DNA of 25,349 nt, taken from positions 1-25,349 of the forward strand of contig CAZOHG010000052.1 in the NCBI GenBank assembly GCA_964579725.1, given 5' to 3'. The position numbers and the translations under genes are program-made. The notes beneath the pieces were generated by a model, which saw only the letters and a program-made list of their open reading frames with translations, did no database searches and was not told the DNA's origin. Source of the DNA: CAZOHG01 sp964579725 (GTDB lineage Bacteria; Zhuqueibacterota; JdFR-76; BMS3Abin05). Position 1 is the first letter of the stretch; each line of letters begins with the position of its first letter. This document shows, piece by piece, positions 1 to 7,456 of the stretch.

Positions 1-2
1 GT

Positions 3-89
3 TTGAGCTATAAGATGCTGGATGAGGATGTGGTTGCCGCCAGTCCATCCTCGGTTGGCCGACTGGTGGATCGGTGTAAAGGGTGGTGA
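3..89 (+). pseudogene. IS3-type transposase fragment (left edge)
   Basis: The frame opening at base 3 encodes about 28 residues containing MLDEDVVAASPSSV and ends at a TGA (87-89). The pattern M-x-DEDV-x(3)-SPSSV-x-R is typical of the integrase-core protein (OrfB) of one IS3-family group, where it precedes the DDE catalytic core. Here the expected Tyr after SSV is Gly and the frame stops soon after, so no catalytic residues remain. The upstream part lies outside the window. I read it as a decayed insertion-sequence remnant; the match rests on one short motif. Confidence 0.5.
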
Positions 90-180
90 AACAGCATTAT
101 TTTTGATGAGCGCAGATGAAAGGGGAAAAATAAAAGGCGAAGTGAAAAATTGGAGCCCCCGATTCACAGCGGTGTGATAA

Positions 181-294
181 AAAAATGCCAAGGCAAAAGC
201 GGTTAAAGAAATTGTCAGCAAAAGCGGCCTTACGGGACCAGCGAGGGAATTGGCAAAGAAGTTGGGAATTAAATTGATTAGCAAAAAGAAATAG
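181..294 (+). pseudogene. Possible C-terminal scrap of an Mrr-like restriction endonuclease
   Basis: Directly after two in-frame stops (TGA TAA, 175-180) a 37-codon frame runs to TAG at 292-294 with no good start. It encodes a lysine-rich segment including GPARELAKKLGIKLI. A small helix of the type ARELAxxxGIxLI is common at the end of Mrr-type nuclease catalytic domains. Nothing else of such a protein remains upstream. It sits 12 bases before the Fic gene and has the same AT-rich composition. The identification is weak; it could be chance coding-like sequence. Confidence 0.25.
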
Positions 295-306
295 GTTAAA
301 AAAAAT

Positions 307-1425
307 ATGGGCCAAAAACCTTTCATACCGGTTAAATTACCACCAAAGAATATTAATTGGCAGAATTTAATTCCTTTGATTGGAAAGGCGCATGCTGCCA
401 TTGCACGTTACGATGGTCTGCTTCAAAGCCTGATCAATCCTGCGGTACTGCTTTCGCCTTTGACGACGAATGAGGCAGTCCTATCCTCCCGAATTGAAGG
501 AACGCAAGCCTCTCTGGAAGAAGTTTTGGGAATGGAAGCCGGTTTGGAGAAAGAAAAACCGGAATCGATCAAACAAGATATTCAAGAAATTATTAATTAC
601 AGAAAAGCGCTTCTGACCGCCGAAGATGAACTGAAACACCGCAACATTTCTTTAAATTTCATTAAACAAATTCATGCTATCCTATTAAATAGCGTGCGGG
701 GAAAAAACAAAAATCCGGGCGAATTTCGCAATGATCAAAACTGGATTGGTAGACCTGGTACGCCGATTGAAAAAGCAAGATTTATTCCCCCGAATCCAAT
801 GATTATACAAGAATATATGGAAGACCTTGAACAATTTATTCATTCAAACTTTCTTGATACACTGGTTCAATTAGCAATTATTCACGCCCAGTTTGAAATT
901 ATTCATCCGTTTAAAGATGGTAACGGGAGAATAGGAAGGCTGCTTATTCCCTTATTTCTGTATGCAAAAAAACTATTGAGTCGTCCAATGTTTTATATGA
1001 GTGAATATTTAGAAACACATCGACAGAAATATTACGATCATTTGCTTTTTATAACAGAACGTAATGACTGGCAAGGATGGATCGAGTTCTTTTTGACAGC
1101 GGTAGTTCAACAATCTAAAACGAATATTGAAAAAGCAAAAAAGATTCTGAATTTGTATGAACAACTAAAACCGGCTTTTATACAAATCACGCACTCACAA
1201 TTTGCGATTCCCTTGCTTGACGCTTTTTTTCAAAAGCCAATTCTCGATTCCACTACTGCTTTAAAATTAGCTAACATAAAAAATAGAGTTACCGGTAGTT
1301 CCTTATTGAAAAAGCTGGAAAGTAACAAAAAGATCTTATTATTGGTAAAAGGACAGGGCAGGAATCCCAATGTTTACGCTTTACATGAATTAATCACTAT
1401 TGTTGAAGGGGAAAATATATTCTAA
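307..1425 (+). CDS. Fic/DOC family protein (AMP-transferase type, class II)
   Basis: A 372-residue Fic protein. The catalytic loop HPFKDGNGRIGR (200-211) matches HPFx(D/E)GNGRxxR completely, including the general-base His200, so AMP or other nucleotide transfer to a hydroxyl side chain of a target protein is predicted. Residues 60-65 (SSRIEG) fit the inhibitory-helix motif (S/T)xxxE(G/N) placed N-terminal to the Fic fold, which makes it a class II, self-inhibited enzyme. The last 90 residues look like a winged-helix domain, the layout of the common Fic_N-Fic-wHTH proteins such as Shewanella SoFic. ATG at 307 is chosen because the N-terminal part matches the family; the ribosome site is weak (AGGTT). 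The gene is AT-rich compared with the housekeeping run downstream and lies between transposon remnants, so recent transfer is likely. The target is unknown. No antitoxin gene is seen and none is needed for class II. Confidence 0.9.
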   Translation: MGQKPFIPVKLPPKNINWQNLIPLIGKAHAAIARYDGLLQSLINPAVLLSPLTTNEAVLSSRIEGTQASLEEVLGMEAGLEKEKPESIKQDIQEIINYRKALLTAEDELKHRNISLNFIKQIHAILLNSVRGKNKNPGEFRNDQNWIGRPGTPIEKARFIPPNPMIIQEYMEDLEQFIHSNFLDTLVQLAIIHAQFEIIHPFKDGNGRIGRLLIPLFLYAKKLLSRPMFYMSEYLETHRQKYYDHLLFITERNDWQGWIEFFLTAVVQQSKTNIEKAKKILNLYEQLKPAFIQITHSQFAIPLLDAFFQKPILDSTTALKLANIKNRVTGSSLLKKLESNKKILLLVKGQGRNPNVYALHELITIVEGENIF

Positions 1426-1427
1426 TT

Positions 1428-1546
1428 GTGTTCAGTAAAATAGCGTATAAGGATTTTGCGTTAGTTATATCTATATTCGCTTAACACAAATAAGTTTGTG
1501 GTTATTCTACTTAACGCAAACTGGAAAATGGCAATTACATGAACAC
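1428..1546. repeat. Nested palindromic element behind the Fic gene
   Basis: Three pairs of inverted repeats are nested in order: GTGTTCA (1428-1434) with TGAACAC (1540-1546); TTTGCGTTA (1455-1463) with TAACGCAAA (1512-1520); CACAAA (1485-1490) with TTTGTG (1495-1500), the last closing on a 4-base loop. CTTAACACAAA (1480-1490) is also repeated directly as CTTAACGCAAA (1510-1520). The element begins 3 bases after the Fic stop codon. It contains no open frame and no T-tract of the usual terminator kind. It could be a small non-autonomous mobile element, a structured 3' RNA, or a recombination site. Confidence 0.5.
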
Positions 1547-1580
1547 ATCCATAATATTTCAGGAAGGGCTTGACAGGGTC

Positions 1581-1621
1581 ATCCTGAAAAAGTCATAACC
1601 GCTTAATAATAATATTATTAG
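1581..1621 (+). repeat. Left-end repeat, copy 1
   Basis: Starts with ATCCTG, contains TCATAACC (1593-1600), then a TTAATAATAATA run ending in TTAG (1621). It overlaps the left inverted repeat of the IS4 element. A close direct copy lies at 3042-3086, outside the right end of the element. Confidence 0.55.
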
Positions 1622-1764
1622 GTCACTCGTGTCGCGTTTAAATATTGGACTGTTTAGATAACTATCGGAATATTAATAAGATACAAGAACAAAATTATTT
1701 TTTGATTTGAAATGAAATAATCCGTTTATTCATATATCACTTACATAAAAAGGAGAGTGGATAT

Positions 1765-2964
1765 ATGAATACGGGTCGCACTATTTTTTCTCAGATCATG
1801 GATTTTGTTCCAAAATACGAATTTAATAAAGCCGTTGCCAAATACAAAGGCAATGACCGTGTTCAAAGATTCAGCTGTTGAGATCAATTTAGCGCCATGA
1901 GTTTTGCTCAATTGAGTTACCGTGAGAGTTTGCGCGATATCGAAGCTTGTTTGAATGCTCAACCGAACAAACTATACCATTTAGGTATAAAGGGTCATGT
2001 GAGCATCTCCAATCTTTCTCGGGCTAATGAAAAAAGAGATTGGCGTATCTACGCTGACTTTGCTCAAACGCTTATTTCAGAGGCTCAACCTCTTTACAAA
2101 GATGATCCCGATTTTAGTCTTCAGCTTGACCATTTGGTCTATGCCCTGGATTCAACTACCATTGATCTGTGTTTGAGTCTGTTCCCCTGAGCTAAATTCC
2201 GAAAGAAAAAGGGCGCTATTAAGTTACATACTTTATTGGATTTAAGGGGTTCCATCCCCACCTTTATTGAGATTACCAATGCCTTGGTGCATGATATCAA
2301 TATCCTGGACATTCTCGTTGTGCAACCCACTGCTTTTTATATCATGGACAGAGGGTATCTTGATTTCAAACGCCTCTTTCAATTAAATCAACAAGGAGCC
2401 TATTTTATTCTTCGAGCCAAGAAAAATCTTACATTCAAAAGGATTTATTCACATAAAATCGATAAAAGCTCCGGCTTGCGCTGCGACCAAACAATCCGTC
2501 TCACGCTGGATAATTCCCTGAAACATTATCCTCAAAAATTGCGCAGAGTAAAATTCTACGACTCAACTTCCAGGAAACGATTGGTTTTTTTGACCAACAA
2601 CTTTGATATTTCTGCTTTGACCATCACAAAATTATATCGCTATCGCTGGAAAATTGAACTCTTCTTTAAATGGATAAAACAACTTCTGAAAATAAAAGCC
2701 TTCTTTGGGACATCTGAAAATGCTGTGAAAACTCAAATTTGGATCGCTATTTCAACCTATATCCTAATCGCTATTATCAAAATACGTCTTAGATTAGACC
2801 AATCTCTTTACACAATTCTACAAATTTTGAGTGTTTCCTTATTCGAAAAAGTCCCTATTTATCAATTACTTACAGAATCAGAACCCTTAACAATTATCGG
2901 TGAAAATCCTAACCAATTGAATTTATTTGATTTTAACGCGACACTAGTGTCTCAATATATTTAA
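1765..2964 (+). pseudogene. IS4-family transposase, full length but with two in-frame TGA codons
   Basis: One frame of 400 codons from ATG 1765 to TAA 2962-2964 encodes an entire DDE transposase of the IS4 family group with an N-terminal DUF4372-like region. Visible landmarks: FAQLSYRESLRDIEACL, ALDSTTIDLCLS (first catalytic Asp), YIMDRGYLDF (second Asp), and YRYRWKIELFFKWIK, an exact Y-x2-R-x3-E-x6-K (YREK) signature with the catalytic Glu. Two TGA codons interrupt it, at 1879-1881 (context FSC-stop-DQF) and 2188-2190 (LFP-stop-AKF). From memory of the family both positions are normally Trp. No frameshift is needed, so apart from these two codons it would be intact. Four other Trp codons in the frame are TGG. 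It is probably a recently inactivated copy; recoding is an alternative. A restart at ATG 1897 would make only a fragment. Confidence 0.8.
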
Positions 2965-2992
2965 TACCTTATGGGGTTTTTCAGGGACAACT

Positions 2993-3350
2993 ATTTCCAA
3001 CCTTTGAATGCAAAATTTGGGTGAAAATTGAGGAAATTTCAATCCTGTTCCAAAAAATCATAACCAGTTAATAATAATAATATTAGATGTTGCTTTTTCC
3101 CTCCAATGTGGCTATATTTCAATAGAAGGGAGCCAAACACCCGAAGCGACTAAACTCAGGGTTCCGGCTATGTTTTTTGTTAGGAAGGGGCAAATTAGCC
3201 GCATGTTGATTAATTTCCCTCTTTATACTACATCCTGTATGTGTTTTCAATCGGTTTTGTTCACAAGAATCGATTTTCGGTACAGGTTCAGAGTTAATTT
3301 AGTTTAATATGAGAGAATTGAACCTTTTCAGGAAACCTTAAATTGCAGCT
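2993..3350. other. Non-coding gap between the IS and tilS
   Basis: About 358 bases without a credible gene. It holds the second left-end repeat (3042-3086) and then AT-rich sequence up to tilS. A TAATAT at 3305-3310 could be a -10 box for tilS, but no well-spaced -35 box was found. I see no terminator or structured RNA in it. Confidence 0.4.
3042..3086 (+). repeat. Left-end repeat, copy 2, beyond the right IS end
   Basis: Begins ATCCTG, then TCATAACC (3058-3065), then a TTAATAATAATAA run ending in TTAG (3086). It has the same orientation as the copy at 1581-1621 and differs mainly by four extra bases after ATCCTG and a few substitutions in the AT run. It lies about 50 bases past the right inverted repeat, so it is not explained by the IS alone. 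It may be the remnant of an earlier related element or a dispersed genomic repeat. Confidence 0.55.
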
Positions 3351-4766
3351 ATGCAGTTTACGTACCAATTTTTAAAAAACTGCACCGATTTTATTCGGGA
3401 AAAAGCTCTTCTTTCGCCTGGCGACCATGTGTGGGTGGCCGTTTCAGGCGGTATCGATTCCATTGTGCTGTTGGACGTCCTGCTGCAGATTCGGGAAGAC
3501 TGGCAGCTCACTTTAGGAGTTTTGCACCTGAACCACGGAATTCGCGGAACGGAGTCCGACGCGGATGAGGCCTTTGTGCGCCGTTTGGCCCATGCACACG
3601 GGCTCAAACTTCACAGCGAAAAACGGGATGTTCCCCGTTTTGCTCGACGCCACCAATTGGGACTGGAAGAGGCTGCCCGAAAACAGCGCTACGTCTTTTT
3701 CGAAACCGCCCTCGCCCATTCCGATTTTAATAAGGTAGCGTTGGGACACCAGAAGAACGATCAGGCCGAAACGATTTTGGAAAACCTGCTTCGAGGAGCC
3801 GGGCTCACGGGTTTGAGGGGAATCCCCGTGCGGCGGGGTCCCTTTGTGCGGCCTCTCCTGTGGGCTAATCGCTCAGATATTCACCGCTACGCCGAGGCAC
3901 AGGGATTAAAATTTCGGGACGATTCTTCCAATGTGGATGTGCGATTTCGCCGCAATCGCCTTCGCCACGAGCTTTTGCCATACCTTGAAAAGCATTTTAA
4001 TCCCGAAATTGTAAAGTCACTCAACCAACTGGGGGAAGTAGCGGCTGAAACCGAAAATTTTCTCGTAGCGGAAGCGGAACGCGCCGTTCGAGATTGCATT
4101 TTGGTCCGAGAGACCACCAAAATTATTCTTGATATTCACAAATTTTCCGATTATTTTAATAGTGTACAGAAATATATTTTTAAGCATTTGTTGCTGCAAA
4201 TGGGGGCTAAGCAGTCCGATTTGACGTTCGGGAAATACCGGGCTCTTTTGGATTTGGTGCAAAATCGGCAAAAGGGCAAGCGGGTGGTTATTTCAGCCGA
4301 TTTGGATGTGCTATTAGACCACGCCGGACTTGTCATTGAAAAGAGACAAACGAAATCTCCGATTAGTTACACCGTGCGCATCGGGGAAAGCATTTTTCTG
4401 CCTGAATTGGGTGTCCTCTTTCAAATCAAGCGTAGCCCTAAAATAGAAAAATCCGACTTATTTCAACAAGATTCGTCACAAGAATGGGTGGATTTTAGCA
4501 AGTTAGAGGGCAAAACGTTACACATTCGCACCTGGCGGGCGGGAGACAGATTCATCCCTCTTGGAATGAAAAATTTTAAAAAGGTGTCCGATTTTTTGAC
4601 GGACGAAAAGGTTCCCCTGCACAATCGTGGAAGGGTGCTGGTTTTGACAGCAGATGGCCACATTGTTTGGTTGGTGGGATTCCGGTTGGACGATCGATTT
4701 AAAGTAACCCGAAAAACAAAGGAAATGATTCACCTAAAAATTCAAAAAATGCAGGAAAATCCATGA
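3351..4766 (+). CDS. tilS: tRNA(Ile)-lysidine synthase TilS
   Basis: A 471-residue TilS, the ATP-using enzyme that attaches lysine to C34 of the CAU-anticodon tRNA-Ile so that it reads AUA. The N-terminal PP-loop SGGIDS is at 32-37. The second conserved block GHQKNDQAETILENLLRGAG, typical of the catalytic N-type domain, follows near residue 128. The C-terminal TilS_C domain is visible as RTWRAGDRFIPLGM followed by KVSDFLTDEKVP. Length fits bacterial TilS with the full C-terminal domain. ATG 3351 is chosen because MQFTYQFLKN fits directly before the helix and PP-loop; the ribosome site is not obvious. Its stop overlaps the hpt start (ATGA, 4763-4766), so the two are translationally coupled. 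The tilS-hpt-ftsH order is conserved in many bacteria. Confidence 0.95.
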   Translation: MQFTYQFLKNCTDFIREKALLSPGDHVWVAVSGGIDSIVLLDVLLQIREDWQLTLGVLHLNHGIRGTESDADEAFVRRLAHAHGLKLHSEKRDVPRFARRHQLGLEEAARKQRYVFFETALAHSDFNKVALGHQKNDQAETILENLLRGAGLTGLRGIPVRRGPFVRPLLWANRSDIHRYAEAQGLKFRDDSSNVDVRFRRNRLRHELLPYLEKHFNPEIVKSLNQLGEVAAETENFLVAEAERAVRDCILVRETTKIILDIHKFSDYFNSVQKYIFKHLLLQMGAKQSDLTFGKYRALLDLVQNRQKGKRVVISADLDVLLDHAGLVIEKRQTKSPISYTVRIGESIFLPELGVLFQIKRSPKIEKSDLFQQDSSQEWVDFSKLEGKTLHIRTWRAGDRFIPLGMKNFKKVSDFLTDEKVPLHNRGRVLVLTADGHIVWLVGFRLDDRFKVTRKTKEMIHLKIQKMQENP

Positions 4767-5332
4767 GAACGGAACAAAATCTTCTTCAGGAAGTCTTGAA
4801 AAAAGAGGAATTTGAAGTTTACATTTCAGAGGAAGAAATCAAACAGCGCACCAAGGAATTGGGGCGCCGGATTGCGGAGGATTACCACGACCGTGTGCCC
4901 ATTTTCGTCGGCGTGCTGAACGGCAGTTTTATTTTTTTGGCTGATTTGATTCGCGAGGTGCCCATTGATTGTGAGATTGACTTCCTGAAAATTTCCAGTT
5001 ACGGAGATGAAAAAATCTCCAGCGGGAAGGTTTCGTTGCTCAAAGCACTCGATTGCGAAATTGAGGGCCGGGACCTCATTGTTGTGGAAGATATTGTGGA
5101 TTCGGGGCTTTCCATTCAGTACATGCGTAAAATGATTCAAGCCATGAAGCCCCGTTCTTTGAAATTCGTCACACTTTTATTGAAAAAGCGGGACAACTCC
5201 ATCGCCGCCCCAATTGACTATGTGGGATTTGAGATTCCCGACAAATTTGTAATTGGGTACGGGTTGGATTACAAACAGAAACTGCGCAATTTGCGCGCCA
5301 TTTACATTGAAAAAGAAAAGAGTTTGGAGTGA
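4763..5332 (+). CDS. hpt: Hypoxanthine phosphoribosyltransferase
   Basis: A 189-residue purine-salvage enzyme that makes IMP (and probably GMP) from hypoxanthine or guanine and PRPP. The PRPP-binding motif VVEDIVDSGLS spans 107-117, with the acidic pair E109-D110. The PPi-loop region (VGVLNGSFIF, about 49-58) and the loop starting SSYGDE (78-83) are both present. Length is normal for bacterial HPRT. The start codon overlaps the tilS stop by ATGA, and an AGGAAA site lies inside the tilS end. FtsH begins six bases after its stop. The position between tilS and ftsH is the widely conserved one, which strengthens the call. Confidence 0.95.
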   Translation: MRTEQNLLQEVLKKEEFEVYISEEEIKQRTKELGRRIAEDYHDRVPIFVGVLNGSFIFLADLIREVPIDCEIDFLKISSYGDEKISSGKVSLLKALDCEIEGRDLIVVEDIVDSGLSIQYMRKMIQAMKPRSLKFVTLLLKKRDNSIAAPIDYVGFEIPDKFVIGYGLDYKQKLRNLRAIYIEKEKSLE

Positions 5333-5338
5333 AAATAG

Positions 5339-7429
5339 ATGCTTAATCTGAGAAATTTCGACCTACGTTCCAATAAAACCGGCGAAAATCGTACGCCGCG
5401 GCGGCGCCCGCCCAAAAGAGAAATGGGCCCCCCGAACGGCAAGAAACCCCAAAAGGACGACAATGGTTCGTGGAAACGCTATTCCCGTTCCATTACGATT
5501 TGGATTCTTATTATTCTGGGATCCATTTTATTTGCTCAAGCTTTCAGCAATCTGGGACGGAAAAGCGAACAGGAAATTAGCTTCAGTGAATACCAACGGC
5601 TGCTTCAGTCCAACGAAATTGAACGCGCCGTCATTCAAGACCACGAGTTCCACGGCGTTTTAAAGCACGAAAGCGCCGTCAAAATCAACGGCCGTGTGGT
5701 GAATTTTAAGCGCTTCAAGGTTACCCTGCCGTACATTGAAAAAGACATGTTGGAGCAGTGGAATAAAGCCGGAATTAAGTACGATTTTAGAAAAAAATCA
5801 CTGGACTGGGTGGGGTATTTGCTCAATCTTTTGCCGTGGATTTTGTTGGCCGTGGTGTGGTTTTACCTCCTCAAGCGCATGCAGGGAGGCGGAAGCAAGG
5901 GGATTTTTTCTTTCGGAAAATCCCGTGCCAAACTCATGATGCAGGACAAATTGCGGGTCACCTTTGACGACGTCGCCGGAGCCGACGAGGCCAAACAGGA
6001 GTTGCGGGAAATAATTGATTTCCTGAAAGAACCGGCCAAATTTCAACGGTTAGGCGGGCGGATCCCCAAAGGAGCTCTGTTGCTGGGGCCTCCGGGAACA
6101 GGTAAAACCCTGCTGGCCAAAGCGGTTGCCGGTGAAGCGGGCGTCCCCTTTTTCAGTATTAGCGGTGCCGATTTTGTGGAGATGTTTGTGGGGGTTGGGG
6201 CCTCACGGGTGCGCGACCTGTTTGAGCAGGGTAAAAAAAATGCCCCGTGTATTATTTTTATTGATGAAATCGACGCGGTGGGACGACACCGCGGAGCAGG
6301 TTTGGGTGGAGGCCACGACGAGCGCGAACAAACGCTAAATCAGCTTTTAGTGGAAATGGACGGTTTCGATTCCAATGAAGGCGTCATTCTCATTGCCGCT
6401 ACCAATCGCCCGGACGTACTGGACCAGGCTCTGCTTCGTCCGGGACGTTTCGACCGGCAGATCGTGGTTGACCGCCCCGACGTGCGTGGGCGCGAAGGCA
6501 TTCTGCGCGTCCACACCCGAAAAATCCCTCTGGACAAAGATGTGGATTTAGAGGTCATTGCCAAGGGTACGCCCGGTTTTTCGGGTGCCGATTTGGCTAA
6601 TTTGGTGAACGAAGCTGCTCTCATGGCGGCGCGCAAAAATAAAAACCGCGTCCAAATGGAGGATTTTGAAGAGGCTAAGGACAAAGTTCTGATGGGCGTG
6701 GAGCGCAAAAGCATGATTATTAGCGACGACGAAAAGCGCAGCACTGCCTACCACGAGTCCGGGCACGTTTTGGTGGCCAAATTGACGCCCGGTTCTGACC
6801 CCGTGCACAAGGTCACCATTATTCCTCGCGGGCGCGCCCTGGGCATTACATCCTATTTACCCATTGACGAACGGCACAGCTATTCCAAAGAATATCTGGA
6901 AACGCGGTTGGTTCATCTGTTGGGCGGGCGTGCGGCGGAAAAGATCGTCCTGAATCACTTTACCACAGGAGCCGGAAACGACATTGAGCGAGCCACGGAA
7001 ATTGCCCGAAAAATGGTGTGTGAGTGGGGCATGAGCGAAAAACTGGGGCCGGTCACTTTCGGAAAGAAGGATGAGGAGATTTTTCTGGGTCGTGAGATTG
7101 CCCAACATCGGGACTACAGCGAAGAAACCGCCAAACTAATTGATCGGGAAATAAAGCGCATTGTTCAGGAAGCGGCTGACAAAGCCGAACAACTTCTGCG
7201 CGACAATATCGACCTTTTGCACCGGCTGGCTGAGGCTCTGCTTAAATTCGAGATCTTGGACGGCCACCAAATTGACCAGATTATTGCGGGCGAACCGGTT
7301 ACACCGAAGAAGAAATCCATGCGGGGGAAACCCAAAACCCGACGGCCCCGCAAAAAGGTTGAAAAGCCCGAGCCAAGCGTGGTGGAGGATCCCGAAAAAC
7401 CGAAAGAAGAAGGTGAACAAGGGGTTTGA
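5339..7429 (+). CDS. ftsH: ATP-dependent zinc metalloprotease FtsH
   Basis: A 696-residue inner-membrane AAA protease that degrades misfolded membrane proteins and selected regulators. A charged, Arg/Pro-rich N-terminal tail of about 48 residues precedes transmembrane helix 1 (about 51-69). A periplasmic segment follows, then helix 2 (about 158-178). The AAA module has Walker A GPPGTGKT (250-257), Walker B IIFIDE (305-310) and the second region of homology from ATNRPDV to GRFDRQ (354-373). The peptidase has HESGH (472-476) and the third zinc ligand Asp548 in GNDIERAT. The C-terminus ends in a basic, then acidic, low-complexity tail after about residue 655. A GGAG site precedes ATG 5339. It is the last gene of the conserved tilS-hpt-ftsH run. 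The N-terminal basic extension is longer than in E. coli FtsH. Confidence 0.97.
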   Translation: MLNLRNFDLRSNKTGENRTPRRRPPKREMGPPNGKKPQKDDNGSWKRYSRSITIWILIILGSILFAQAFSNLGRKSEQEISFSEYQRLLQSNEIERAVIQDHEFHGVLKHESAVKINGRVVNFKRFKVTLPYIEKDMLEQWNKAGIKYDFRKKSLDWVGYLLNLLPWILLAVVWFYLLKRMQGGGSKGIFSFGKSRAKLMMQDKLRVTFDDVAGADEAKQELREIIDFLKEPAKFQRLGGRIPKGALLLGPPGTGKTLLAKAVAGEAGVPFFSISGADFVEMFVGVGASRVRDLFEQGKKNAPCIIFIDEIDAVGRHRGAGLGGGHDEREQTLNQLLVEMDGFDSNEGVILIAATNRPDVLDQALLRPGRFDRQIVVDRPDVRGREGILRVHTRKIPLDKDVDLEVIAKGTPGFSGADLANLVNEAALMAARKNKNRVQMEDFEEAKDKVLMGVERKSMIISDDEKRSTAYHESGHVLVAKLTPGSDPVHKVTIIPRGRALGITSYLPIDERHSYSKEYLETRLVHLLGGRAAEKIVLNHFTTGAGNDIERATEIARKMVCEWGMSEKLGPVTFGKKDEEIFLGREIAQHRDYSEETAKLIDREIKRIVQEAADKAEQLLRDNIDLLHRLAEALLKFEILDGHQIDQIIAGEPVTPKKKSMRGKPKTRRPRKKVEKPEPSVVEDPEKPKEEGEQGV

Positions 7430-7456
7430 GTGTACTAAAATCAGGACGGTAATCGA

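Larger units (their letters stand above)
1576..2992 (+). mobile_element. IS4-family insertion sequence
   Basis: The interval holds a full-length IS4-type transposase frame and imperfect terminal inverted repeats. The left end (1576-1591) and the reverse complement of the right end (2977-2992) share CCTGAAAAA exactly, plus scattered matches outside it. I see no convincing target duplication, so the exact ends are uncertain by several bases. The left non-coding part (1592-1764) contains the near-palindrome TAATAATAATATTATTA (1604-1620). Composition is AT-rich, like the Fic gene and unlike the genes from 3351 onward. Confidence 0.7.

Noticed and set aside
1455..1520. Integron attC site
   Set aside because: The inverted repeats contain GTTA and TAAC, but the core does not fit GTTRRRY/RYYYAAC in the right order and no integrase is seen.
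1741..1962. Antisense frame over the transposase start
   Set aside because: Lies opposite a well-matched IS4 transposase; no family features.
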